Notes under the pieces: model-generated
The model's input: only the letters and a program-made list of their open reading frames with translations
The model's database searches: none
Told to the model about the DNA's origin: nothing
Translations under genes and position numbers: made by a program
Assembly: GCA_029379385.1 (NCBI GenBank)
Contig: CM055612.1
Span: 9,176,001 to 9,240,000, forward strand
Length of the DNA stretch: 64,000 nucleotides
Direction: 5' to 3'
Source: Quillaja saponaria
Lineage: Eukaryota > Streptophyta > Magnoliopsida > Fabales > Quillajaceae
Shown: one piece after another, positions 48,838-61,697 of the stretch
Layout of the letters: the number at the start of each line of letters is the position of its first letter
Position numbering within the stretch: position 1 is the first letter of the stretch

Positions 48838-50660
48838 TCAAAAATAGGCTTTCTTGCTTGCAAATGGCTCTAAGCAAGATAAAAAAAGTGGTAGAGAAAC
48901 CAAGGAAAATGGTAAGAAAGTCATTTTTATTATAAAAAAGTAGAAGATCTTTTTTTTGATGCTTCCAATGGTAATATATCTCTTCCAATTGTTTATGAGA
49001 AGTAAATTATCATTAATGTATCTTACCCCAATGATTTGGGATTAAGACCTGTTGTTGTCGGATAACAAAAGGCTTCAGCCTTTTACATAAGTATACAGAA
49101 ATAACCAGGTTGGAAGTCACAGAGAAGCTTCATCCAAGGAAAAATGTCCATAATAAGATGCCACTTTTTAATGTGGCTGTATTTTGTATTATAGAAGAAA
49201 ACTGAAAATATAAATACACTTGGTGCTGCAAAAGAGCATCATCTTGCAACTAGCAGAAAACCAATGACGTGCAAGTAGATAATCAAAGAAACAAATTTAC
49301 CGTCTATTGACTATTGTTAACAGAAAAATTGAAAGTTCAGAACTTTACTTTAAACTAATTCTAGTTTTGGTGATACGTAATTTGTAAATAACATCAAATG
49401 CTTGATTTAAGAATTTTTAAAATTGTCCTCTTGGAAAGATTTGAACCTGGGATTTACAGTCCAAAATTCTCATCTAATTCTAATATAAAGGTTGGGTTAA
49501 AGGCCAAAGGAGACATGTCACAACTAAAGCAATCAACATCTAAACTCAGCATCAAACAATGTCATTGCAGCAAGTTATAACCAGCTGACATCAATAATTT
49601 GGGATTCAGGCTTGTTTTTGTTTTTGTTGTTGTCAATTATGGTTATAAAAACAGATTGACAAATTGGAGTTTGAGTAACGAGTGGAACTCAGGTCTTTCC
49701 ATAACCAAAATAGAGTTTACCGGGACAGTGTCAAAGTGGTTCCATATGTTTAAATTATTTAGATGTCAAAGACATGTAATCAAGAGATCATGGACCTCAA
49801 ACAAACTAGGCTAAATTAGCTTTCCTGGCTGAAGTAAAAGACATCTTTGTTTGAAAAAATAGCTCCTTTTGTTTTTCCCCTCGTGAAGAGACAATAAGAG
49901 GTGTTATGTAGATTCCAATCTTTGGATTTTCAGTTTTACTAAATTGCCTACTTGCTAATCTCACTTATCTTTCTTTTACTTCAATTTATTAACACTCAGG
50001 TAATTAATTAAATTAATTTCTTTATACCCAATATTTTCTCCTTTTAGTTTTCAATCCCATTTTACGAGCAACATTATGTTCTCAGCAGCTATAATAGAAA
50101 TAAAGCCAAAGAATCAAAGTGAAAAGGTCATCTAATTTGTAAGCCTACCTCCAGATAGAGGAACTCTCCACCACAACTGCACCTTGGAGCAACCCTACAC
50201 AACAATTGCACTCACGAATTTTGGGATTTTTTGTTGCTTGTTCAGCCTGCATTAGTTTATAGGGTCCAAAATTATTGAATAAATAGTACAGACTAAACAA
50301 AGAAAGAAAATTGAGAAGGGAAAAAATTCAACTGAAATCTGCCCCTCGGATCCAACTTATATTCAAAAGCATAAAAATTAATCAAAGAGCAAAACATAGT
50401 CCTATACTTAGACATAAAGCACCGAATTTAACTATAATGCATGTAGAAGACCCAGAATATATAGAAAAGAAGAATAGAAGGAGAAGTAACCTTAAATTGT
50501 ACCCAGATGAAATCCAATCGTGGTTCCCATATTCACTTTTACAGCTTACAATGTCTAAGGAGGGGAAGAGAAAATTGTGAAGTGACATAAGCCATAAGGT
50601 GAGCGAGGGAGAGATCTGAGAGAGTTGTTTGCACCGTGACACTGTGCCAGGGAAAGAGAG
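48838..50660 (-). other. Probable 5' leader region of the SFT2 gene
   Basis: No SFT2 coding sequence lies upstream of 48837, because an in-frame stop precedes the first ATG. The next gene starts divergently at 51.5 kb, and the minus strand at 50580-50660 is CT-rich like a plant leader. The 1.8 kb between is therefore probably 5' UTR exon(s) plus intron. It contains two phrases resembling the 3' end of TS-type SINEs (aatgatttgggattaagacc at 49029-49048 and aatttgggattcaggcttg at 49597-49615, each followed by a TTG-rich run). Confidence 0.4.
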
Positions 50661-51500
50661 ACTTTGTCCAGAGCGAGTATTCCTAAACGTTGTCGTTTAA
50701 TCATTTTCTTATAAGGTTATTTTAGGTAAATGACTGTTTTATTGGTAAAATTACACTTTCTGTTTTGTGGTATTACCCTTTCTTTCAACTGAGTTATTCC
50801 TACTAAAAAACAAAAAAACTGAGTTATTGTGTTTCAAATTTTCTTAAATGAATAATTTGTTTTTATTTTAATTTTACTTGAATCTCACACATCTATTTTT
50901 ATCAATTCTTAAATAATTTTTTGCTTTTTGGAAATGAGTCAGTAATTATTCAATACAAAAAAGTGATGATATATAAATATTTTGACAGCATGAAAGAAAA
51001 TTTTGATTAAAAAAAATTATTTATATACTATAAATATAATTATTTAGATTTTTTAAAAATATTAAAAATTATCAACTAATCTAACTTACAAATACGTATC
51101 TCAAATTATTTTTAAGAAAAAATTATTTGATTTTAATAATTACTTAGGTGGATAGGGCTATTGTGAAATGTGATTCAATTATCTTAGCAAAAAAATGTGA
51201 TCCAATTAAAAAATTTAAATATAACGACTCAGTTGCAAAACTGTGAAACTACAGGGATCCAAGTGTAATTTAACTTTATAAATTATTTGTTGTCTAAAAC
51301 TATAAAAAAAAAGAAAAGAAAAAACAGATCTGGCGGTTCGTTTATTCGTACCCTGCAAATACGAGCCGCGTGACCGACTCATAGAGAAAGAGAAACCCTA
51401 AACCTAAACGGTAACTGCAATTTGCAGGGAGTGCAAGAGAGGTATTTGGTTGTGCCGGTGATTGAGAGCAAAGCTCGAGGTTGAAGCAGAGGTAGCGAAG
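50661..51500. promoter_or_regulatory. Shared divergent promoter region of SFT2 and SF3A3
   Basis: Two housekeeping genes diverge from this region, with less than 1 kb between the CT-rich SFT2 leader and the SF3A3 start codon. The middle (50800-51150) is AT-rich. A telo-box lies near the SF3A3 end. Confidence 0.5.
51393..51401 (+). promoter_or_regulatory. Telo-box upstream of SF3A3
   Basis: The sequence aaaccctaa lies about 100 bp upstream of the SF3A3 ATG and is followed by a second near-copy (acctaaac). Telo-boxes are common just upstream of plant genes for translation, splicing and other growth-linked functions. Its use here is inferred. Confidence 0.55.
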
Positions 51501-54500
51501 ATGTCGTCGACGCTTCTGGAAGTAACTAGAGCTTCTCACGAGGAGGTGGAGCGACTTGAGCGGCTTATTGTGAAGGACCTTCAGAACGGCCCCACCTCGA
51601 ACAGGGACCGCTTGTATCAGAACCACCGTGTTCGAAATATGATCGATACCATTACCTCAACGACTGAGAAACTCGTAAGTTTTCAATTGCTTTCTTGAAT
51701 TTTCTAGAATTCTAGTGCCGAGGAAAGTAGAGGTCTTTCAGTGCTATTGATGGTTGGTGTATGAAACTGTATGCATCTGGGCTCAAGGCATTCTTTACCC
51801 GGTGTTTCTGAAGGAAAATAATTTTCATCTTTGAAATGCGCCCATGGTAGTTAGAAATTTTATATTTGAGATAGCCAGTGTGGGAATCAGCTATGAACAA
51901 AACTAACTATAAAAATGAGAAGATAACAAGGTAATTTGGATTAAATTATGTTATGTATGTGTGTAGACTGAAGTTATGCCCGGTAGAGGTAGGAATAATG
52001 TCAGTTTCCTTGGCTGCTTCTTGTTTTCACCTCCATCAAGCACCTTTTAATGTTGGCGGTATATCCACTTAGATGCTACTACTATTATTCTGTTATAATA
52101 TGTGAACTTCAAAAATCTTGACTTAAGATGGATGGAGCCATGGAGGTAATTTAACATGTTTGTGTGTCTGTTTCAGATTGAGATTTATGAAGATAAAGAT
52201 AATGCAAGGAAGGATGAGATTGCTGCTCTAGGAGGTCAAACTGCAACAGGGACTAATGTTTTTGGTGCTTTCTATGATAGACTGAAGGAGGTAATTTTGT
52301 TAAGATTTAGCACACATATATTGTTTATGTGGGGAAAAGGGAACGATTTGTACCTAGTGGACGTGTATTCGTGCTATTATCAACATATACTTTTGTATCG
52401 CAGTCCAAAAAATTTTATTCTTTTTTTATAGGTGCAAGACCAAGCATGGGCTTGGAGGTCCAAATGACTCTCTATTCTTTACTTAAAATCTATAGGCTGG
52501 CTTGTACATAAGTGCCTGTGTATGCCAAAACATTCTATAAGCATTTAACAACCCTGGGGGGAAGGAAATGATATCTATATGTGGGTGGATATGATCTCAC
52601 AGATTTTTGCTATGAACTGTTTATATGTAATATAAACTAACATCATACTTTATTTTATTTTATTATATGAACAGATACGTGAGTATCATAGAAAGCATCC
52701 AGTTGCACGTGTTGTTGATGCTAGTGAGGAGTATGAAGCACTACTTAAAGAGGAACCACAAATTGAATTTAGTGGAGAGGTCTCTCTCTCAAACTGTCAC
52801 TCACACAGACAGCTTGCAGCTACATACATACTTCTGTGCCATCCCTGCTTTGACTACTATCTAGTTAGATGTTGATGCACTTGTTCATGCTGTTATACCT
52901 TGCTTCCCTGCATTTATATGTTTAAGGGAAATTATGCTTGACCCCAGTGGCATTGCCCATTTTTACTAAAAGCAGTTTGGTGCTTGTCACTATGCCCCTC
53001 ATACTGCTCTATTATCACTTTACCCTCTGAATAGAAATTTTTTCTATAAATATAGATGGAAAAGGGCATGTTGTTTAAGTGGAATTACTGTACTTCTGAT
53101 AAGACTTAACAAAAATATCTATTCTGGGGATGTCAGAAGTGAAAGAAAGACACCTGAAAGGGCAAAGTGACAACCAAACCACATGGAGGTTAAGCAAATC
53201 TTTGTCATACTTCAGTGATTAATCACTGCTGATGTCCCCCGCCCCCAAATTCTCCAACGTAAGGACATTAATTCAATTATGGAAATTGTTATTGTGATAG
53301 AATGATAAAATTAAAATATCATGGCCTTAAGAAAGTTAAAGCATTTATCTTCGCATTTTGTTTGTCCATTGAGATTCAGCACTGCTGTACTTGTCCTTCT
53401 GGCATGGGATGGGAGAATAAAGGTTTCAGATGGAGATATTTATATGTAGTATTAATATTATATACAAATTTTGGCTGTGACTATAAGAAGAAGATGCCAT
53501 ATTTTATTATTGTCATTATTTGATTTTTCTTACTTATAGTCTATTATGTCTATTTGCTATTCTAAAACCCTATTTCTATGCTCATTGTGATGTATGTCTC
53601 ATCCTGCAATCCCCTTTTTTAACCTGCTGAATCCATCGTGCAATTTTGATTTATTGAAATTTTGGTTTCAGGAAGCATTTGGAAAATACTTAGACATGCA
53701 TGAGTTGTACAATCAGTATATTAATTCCAAATTTGGCGAGCCAATTGAATACTCTGCTTACCTTGATATTTTTTCACTTCCGCATAAGATTCCTCGGAAA
53801 CTGAAAATGACAAGGTGACTACCCCTTGTTTTATGCTTACTGTTATAGGACCTTTATTTAATTTTAAATCCATAATATGTTGTTTGGTTATCTTCCTATT
53901 CTTTCTGATTCTGCAAGTTATTATGGCAAGTGATTTCTAAACTTCTGCCCGTTTCATTTTCTACAGGCAGTACTGGGAATATATGGAGAATCTTTTGGAG
54001 TATCTAATATATTTTTTTCAGCGGATAGAACCATTGCAAGATCTGGATAGAATTTTCTTGAAGGTAAAGATTATTTATTTGGCCCAATCTTTTGGTAATT
54101 GGTACTAAGGAAATATCTTTTGGCAATACTTAAACGTAGTTTAAAGCAATCAGTACTGTCCAGCTTTAAATGTGATCTTATATACAAAATGCAATAAGAT
54201 GTATAAACATAGCATAAAATGATTTTCCATGGGTTTGTTACAGTTGGAAGTTGCTTTATTATAAACCAACATTATGTTGGAGTTTACTAATGCTGTAAAT
54301 GCCAACTTCATGTTTTAAGTCTGGTCCTTTATTCATTGCCAGGCATTGATTTCATGATATAAATGGGGCGCATGCCTGAATCGCTAGGGTAATATACTTT
54401 GTCATCTCATAGATTAGAAGAATCCATGTATATCATTTCCTTTTAAATTGTTCAAATTTGATGGGATCATGGCAGGTAGAAAATGAGTTTGAAGAGAAAT

Positions 54501-57500
54501 GGTCTAATGGAAAAGTACAAGGATGGGAGGATGATGGACAGGACGATGGACATGTACCTGCTCAGCATATACTAATTGATCTTGATTATTACAGCACAGT
54601 TGAAGAGCTGATGGAATTGGGTCCTGATAAGTTAAAGGAGGTAATTTGTCTTCTTTCCCACATATGCAACTAGTTCTCGTTTTTGGTGTTGACGTTAGTC
54701 TTTTTACATCAAGAGTTATGTAGTTGGTGTTGTGCTACAAAGCTAACCACTTAAAGTTATCCCATTCTTTGTGATATTACATATCTATGTTGGTCAGCAT
54801 ACTTTTGCTAAAGGTTATGCATTTAGAGCAGAAGTGGACTTGGACATTGGACCAAAAAAAAAGAGAGTTTGTATATATCACAACTTCAGATATACATCGA
54901 GGTTCCACTTTCCTCTTGATGCTGATTAACTTAATAAATACAAACATTTGATAAAAAGTGGGATGCTGGTGGAAAAGCATAAAATTGGCTTTTTTATATA
55001 CTAGCTCCTGACACAAATACATGTCAAAAAAATAGGAAACTAATGGTACATCAGAGAGAAACGTGGGTTAGTGGAGAGTGGGAAACCAAAAAGATGGAAA
55101 TTTAATAGGTAGAGTGAAAACTGCCTTTGATTTCTCTTAACCTATAGTAGATGTGCAGATATCTATTATTAACACTGGACTAGTTTTGAACAGTGAGATT
55201 GTTGGTAATTGGTATCTTGTTTAGGTCTCATTGATCTACAAGCATCTACACTGGTTGTATCTTTCAAGGCTTTAGAGAGAACAAGGGAGGATCTGAATAA
55301 ATCGGTTCTTTAGTCTTTATTCTCTTGGGTGTCTATGCAGCCTTCTTTTCACCTTTGGGGCTTTTCTTGAAGTTGTTAGATGTTTTAAATTTTAATACTT
55401 GATGCTTGTTTTGTTTTTGTTTTATTTCTTTAGTCTTTTAGGAGGTGAACCTTGTATATCTCTTGTGTACTTGGGTTCGCCCTCTCTAACGACCTTTTGT
55501 GAACTGTTACATATAAAAAGAAACAAGTCCTCATGAAAGGATCAGAATTTGATATTTTCAAATTCAGTTGCATCTATAACAACTATATATAGTTAAATAT
55601 ATTTTCTCAACTGTTTGTTTAGTTACCGTTTTGTGTTTTTGATCAATATTGCTGCTTGGCAGGCACTGGGTGCATTGGGACTGAAGACAGGTGGTACTGT
55701 TGAGCAGCGTGCGGAGAGGCTTTTCCTTACAAAGGTTGTCCACCATTACCAAGCTTGAGTATATAATATGGTCCTTTTTTTTTTCCCTTGTTGCTTGGGT
55801 GGGGGGAAGATGGGATTGGGGTGTGTGCAATAACATCATGCATTAATGTTTCTCTTCATACTCCCTAGTTCCAACTAAAGCATTAATCCACTTCCCTTGT
55901 TTCTTCCAATTCGAATTCATACTTCTCTTCACTGCTAGCTTCTACTTGGTTGAATAAGAATCATTAATTGTAACTAACACTATACTAAAGATTGTTACTC
56001 TTCAGTGATTTTGTAAAATTTGTAAAGTTACTGTAAATCTCCAATGTGTCAAGTTACTATTGCGATAAATTATTCCCTTTTATCTATGTGACAAAAATTG
56101 GGATGGAGGGAAATGTTCTCAATGTGGGATAAGTCATATAATTAGGTATTATAATAATACAACCTTTGAGGAATAGCAAATCAAAAAAAAATTTAAGTAC
56201 TTCCTGCAGATCAGTAGTTCGTTTGGAGAGTTATTACTTCCTGGAGATTTCATGAAGTTGTCATATATACCTGTTAGCTATATGTCAAGAATCTTTCTTG
56301 TCCCACAATTTTTTAACTGGGTTCATTTTTTTTATGCAGCACACACCTCTCGAAAAGCTGGATAAGAAACATTTTGCCAAGGGTTCACGCAGGTCAGAAC
56401 AAAATGGGGTTGCAGCAGTTCCACAGCAATCTGATAATTCAAAAGAAATTGCCCTAATGGAGGCAAAAGTGCAAAAATTATGCGATGAGCTGGAAGAGGT
56501 TAGCATGCTTGTCTGGTGTATCATATCTGTATTTGCATTTGAATTCTTTTGTATTGGTTTGAATGGGAGCATTCAAAATGAATAGCATTACTATAAACTC
56601 GGGGTAAACTTAGTAACTACATATTTTCTCATGTCTGTGCCATGTGTTGCTTTTCTGTGACATACAGACGATTGCACAAACGAAAGACAATATCGTGAAG
56701 AAGCAAGCCTTGACCTATGAGGAAATTGAAGCAGAACGTGAGGAGGTGAGTTATTGGATTCTTTGATTCACCGTTTCTATCACATATTCCAGTCCATGGA
56801 AACAAATATACATGGGTAATAAAGAGACGAATAGGGTAATTTTCCATAAGATTTTGTCACAATTATTCCAAAGGTCTGACATTTCCTATTTGTTTAACAA
56901 ACATTAAACTGACAAGGTGCATAATATTTAAAAGTTAAACAAGATACATTTTAATTTAAACTAATCCCATGGTCCCACCATAATTTTATACCTATATCTG
57001 CACTTCGTTATGTCTAGTGGATTACTAAATTCTTTGTATTGGTCTTTTTAAGATATTACTTCTCTGATTTGTAAAATCTGTTTTTCTATATGTTTGAACA
57101 ATCTACTTTTCCTCCAATTGTGGCCTTTGACCGCCTTGACAGATGAGTACTGTATTGATGTAGTTTATAAAGATCAGTTGAGCCATACCTTTATAGATTC
57201 TGGAGAATTCCGCTTTAACTTGAGATAAACTATACTTGTAATGTTGCAAGCTCAATGCAACAGATGTAGCTCCTGTAGAGTGTTTCTGACTGTCTGTAAC
57301 CCTAGTAGAGTGGCCAGTGTGCGCTATTAAGTTGGAGTGATTGGTCCAATTGCATGAAGTGTCACTCTCAAGCTTTGGTGTCCATCTCCTAGTTAGTCTT
57401 AGAATATTGTGAAACATAATAACTGCAATAATTTCAGACCTGGTTACCAGGTTTTGGAAAGGAAATGATGCATTATCTTCAAGAGTATGCAGGAGTTGAA

Positions 57501-59056
57501 CTCCTGGGTTACTTTATTTAACCTATAAGTTCAGAGGCCAGTTGGCTAACACTTACTAAAACTGTAAAGGCAAAACTTCATATCCATCATATACATTAAA
57601 CTACCTTTTCTCTTTCCAGGAGACCAATGGAGGTAAGTTATCAGCTAGGCTGGCAACTTCCACCCCTCCCCCAAGTTAGGTGGACACCTGAACAAACCAC
57701 CTACTTTATTAGATTGTATGCTTGTTATAGGTTGTTTCTTGTTGGTTTATGAACAAAGTTAAAGAATGATATCCTAGTTTTATGTCATATTTGACTTAAA
57801 ATGTTGTGCCTAATGTAGGGATTGTCCACTTGGAGAGTAGGGACTTATCTGCATACTTCATAAAAAAAAAAAAAAAAACCCGAAATTGGCCCATTTGTCA
57901 TTATATTATAAATTGACTTCCCTAGCTTCTCAAAGTAAATATTTGCTATGTTATTTTGTTGGCAGGAAGATACACAAGCAGACACCGAAAGCGATGATGA
58001 GGAGCAGCAGATATATAACCCCCTCAAGCTGCCGATGGGCTGGGATGGAAAGCCTATACCGTACTGGTTGTATAAGCTACATGGTCTGGGTCAGGTACTT
58101 TTTTACAGCCAATTGGTTCTGACTTTGAAGAACAAACTTACAGTTTGGATTAGAGTTCCTCATTGGGTTTAATCAGGCACTTTTTATGGACTTCTACATG
58201 ACTTGTGTGATTATGATCATTTATCTGCGTTTCAGGAATTTAAGTGCGAGATATGTGGGAACTCCAGTTACTGGGGCCGTAGAGCTTTTGAACGTCATTT
58301 TAAAGAATGGCGCCATCAGCATGGGATGCGTTGCCTTGGTATACCCAACACCAAGAACTTCAACGAGATCACATCAATTGAGGTATTCTTTTCTGCATAT
58401 TTTATTTGCTTTGCAATTTTGCTTATTTTCAGTAGCAAAAGAAATGCTTTGATATGGATTATTATTTGGTATGATTCATGGATGTGATCATGTGATGAAT
58501 TAATAAGATTAATACCACATCTCACATGGTCCGAGACTGTTCAGTCCCCCCCCCCACCCCACAAAAAAAATGATAATAATAATTAAAAAAAAGTAAATCA
58601 TACTAATAGAAATGAAAAGGCAAGTGATGCAATTCTGCATATAAGCAGGGAACTCTCTGGACTTCACAAATAATCCCAATGGATATCGTTGCTTCTTGGC
58701 AACAGGCTGTCAACTACTACATGTATTATTTATCATGTTTATACAGTATTATGGTATTTGTGTTGTCTAGGTTTTGCTCCATGTGTACCTGGAATATTCA
58801 TAATTAGCGACTGACATTATCATATGTCACATTAGTTGCCAGTGCTGGTAGTATTATCTGGTATATTAGTACTGATTAATGTTGTTAAAATTCTGTATCT
58901 ATGATACAGGAAGCACAAGAATTGTGGAAGAAAATACAGGAGAGACAAGGAGTGAACAAGTGGCGCCCAGATCTAGAAGAGGAATATGAAGACAGAGAGG
59001 GCAATATCTACAATAAGAAGACATATACTGACTTGCAGCGCCAGGGATTGATATGA
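51501..59056 (+). CDS. SF3A3: Splicing factor 3A subunit 3 (SF3a60), 12 exons
   Basis: Exons are 51501-51674, 52177-52290, 52675-52779, 53672-53814, 53967-54063, 54476-54640, 55663-55734, 56340-56498, 56668-56745, 57966-58094, 58236-58382 and 58910-59056, all GT-AG. They sum to 1530 nt, or 509 residues, close to the roughly 500 of SF3A3 elsewhere. The N-terminus ([20 protein letters not shown]) and [10 protein letters not shown] region carry the SF3A3 signature. [19 protein letters not shown] leads into the SF3a-binding part. Residues about 249-290 form the SAP-like/Sde2-type module. Cys416, Cys419, His433 and His439 form the matrin-type U1-like zinc finger ([19 protein letters not shown]). 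The C-terminus is conserved ([18 protein letters not shown]). SF3A3 is part of the U2 snRNP SF3a complex that fixes U2 at the branch site in the nucleus. The Arabidopsis orthologue is ATROPOS. Confidence 0.97.
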
Positions 59057-61690
59057 GCAGTTTGGAAAAGCCAGTCTTTAGTCAAATGTGCAAAACTGTA
59101 CGAGGTTGTCGAGCATTAACTATGAGATTAATGGTACATGAACTTGTTTGTGGCAGAGGGGAAGGGGTGGACCAATTTTATGTTGTGGCTTGTAATGGAG
59201 TTTCTGAAGGCCGATGTAATGGAGAAATTCCTGTCAGACAGTCAAACTCACTGTTGAAAAGGAAAAAAAAGTATTCTTGCTCATCCGCTAAAGTTGTTAA
59301 CGAATTTTATTGGTCTATAATCTGTATTTTTATTATATAAATTATTTATGTTTATGCTTGGCAGAAGAAAATTTCCTTTTTTTTCTCATTTAAAAATATA
59401 GGTTTAGTAGAATATACTGCAAATGGCTTTTCTTTCAAGAAGAAAACTAAAAATATAGGTTAGTAGAATATACTGTTTGGAGGTAAGTTGTAGCTTCCAT
59501 GCAAGAACAATAAGGAAAGACATGGATGAGTTGGAGTTTTTTTTCCTATTTTTTAACTATTCTATACCTGAGTATGAAAATAGGATATCTTAAATACCCA
59601 TCTTTATTGTCAGAAGTTTAGATGTTGACCACCTCATGATGGTTACAAGTTTCTAGTTGACGCGAAACCCGCCAAAGCATTTATTTATGATTTTGTTCCT
59701 AATTTAGTTGATCTATTAACTTTTACATCCCTAATAGTTCAATTGGGGTTCCAGCCATCAGATTTAGCTCAATTAACCTACTGGTTATGGATCGGATCGG
59801 TCGTGTCACAACCCAATTATGGGACATGGTGGATATATACAATCCGAGCTCGTTATCTTTTTTTTAAAAATAAAAGAATTTAATGATTTAAAAAATAAAT
59901 TATTAAAATTAAGCATGCAAAAATTATGATATTTTATTCCTTATATAAATTTATTCCTTTTATTTCAAATAAAAAATTAGTTTAAGTGATTGATACCTAT
60001 ATCATTTAATACTGAATTCGAGTACTTCTAATTTATCAACAAAAAAAAAAAAAAATTAGCTAAATAAATTATGATATTAAACTCTTTAATTAGCTTAAAT
60101 AATTCTAAATTTTACAGAATTAAATTCTTTAATTTATGTATCTTTGATCTATATTGATTTGTACAAACTATTTACGTAAATTATTATATAAAATATCCTA
60201 TATTGTAACTAAGAAATCTTTTGATAATACTTTAAACTATTCTTCTTTTATGTGTAAAATATCCTATATTTACGTAAATAGAAGAATTCAGAAGCTGGAC
60301 AAATTTCAACCAATAGGAAACTGCCGAAAAAAAAAAATTTCATGAAAATAGGGTATAATATCCAAATGTAATTTACAATTGATTCCAGAAGAACAAAGTG
60401 AAACCTCTTTCTTCGACCATTCCATTTGTCGGCCAAATGAAAGATAAAATAAATTCTCTCTATTCCTTGCCTTTAGTTCAATTCAAATCCGCTATTCACA
60501 AATAAGTTAAATAAGTGAAGCCCATGTGTAACATAAATAGTGAAATTAATTTCACTTTTTGAGTGTAAATAATTCCTCCAAGTCTCCAACCAAAAAGATA
60601 CAACCAATTTCATGTTCAATTTTATCAAAAATAAATAAAAGAAAATGATTAAATCAAGAGTTTGGCTATGAGACTAAAAATACCTAGAGAAATTTTATAT
60701 TCACAAAATTTGGAGCCTGTTACGAAGAACATCTTTGAAACATAATTTTTTCGAGTCCAAATCTCCTGGTGAAAAAGTAAAGGAGGAATGACGGTTCCAG
60801 TTTTTTTGACTCTTCAGGGAAGCCCTCACCGGAAAATCCGGACTCAATTTTCTATCAAAGCAAAAAAAACATAAAACCTGAAACTCCAAATTTTGTCAAA
60901 ACATCAAATTACTTTAATTTTGATTTTAATTCCATCAACTGATCTCATCAAATCAGTCATCAAAATTAACAAAAATGACTTGATTAATGATCTAATTTAA
61001 GTAATAAAAAAAAAGGGAAGAAAAAATCGAATCCTAAACCCAATTAGCAAAGAGTGACCCTGGACGACAATCGTAATAAATGGTGTAATCCACATAATCC
61101 AAAACAATAAATTAAACCAAACCAAATCATATAAAATGAGTTTAGTAAAAAGTTGACACTGATAGAAATGACAAAGCAAGTAGAAGTTATAATTGTTCAA
61201 TAAATTTGTATGAAAAATATACAAGCCAAAATATTTTTGTATGCTCTGGAAAAAATATGACAATAGATGCCACAGAAAATTATACCCGAAAGACCAAAAA
61301 TAAAAAGGTGAAAAATGACAGAGAAAATAGAAAAGAGAATAAAGCAAAAAACAGAAAACACCAAAAGGGAAAAAATAGAACAAACAAACAATTGTTCCAA
61401 TCTGGAAGTTACATAAAACACTAATGCTCCACGCCAAGACCAGAAATCACAAGATCCATGTCAAACAAGAACTTATGCAGAATAATCGAAGCACAAATTT
61501 GACTGAAAGACAATGTTCATGCAAAATGATATACACAAGAAGAGGTGAAAAAAAAAAGAACATGAGAGCCTAAAACCCTCATTTTGTAAACGAAAGGCAT
61601 ATTTCCTTTTTATTCCTTGCTGAAAAGAGAAGCCACATAAAAGGGATAAAAACTTGATGGAAAAATGCAATTAAAGAAAATGGATATAGA
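59057..61690. other. SF3A3 3' UTR and spacer to the convergent gene
   Basis: The first 300 bp are probably the SF3A3 3' UTR. The rest is AT-rich with a few short open frames lacking motifs. A near-duplicate phrase, aaaatataggttagtagaatatactg, occurs at about 59393-59420 and 59452-59475. The right end (61400-61697) is probably the 3' UTR of the minus-strand gene that follows. Confidence 0.4.
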
Positions 61691-61697
61691 AATTGTC

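Noticed and set aside
50311..50580. 89-codon plus-strand open frame
   Set aside because: It lies in the presumed leader region of the minus-strand SFT2 gene and its translation has no recognisable motif.
60997..61437. 146-codon minus-strand open frame downstream of SF3A3
   Set aside because: It is almost entirely Phe, Leu, Tyr and Cys, as expected from A-rich DNA read in reverse. It is a composition artefact rather than a membrane protein I can support.
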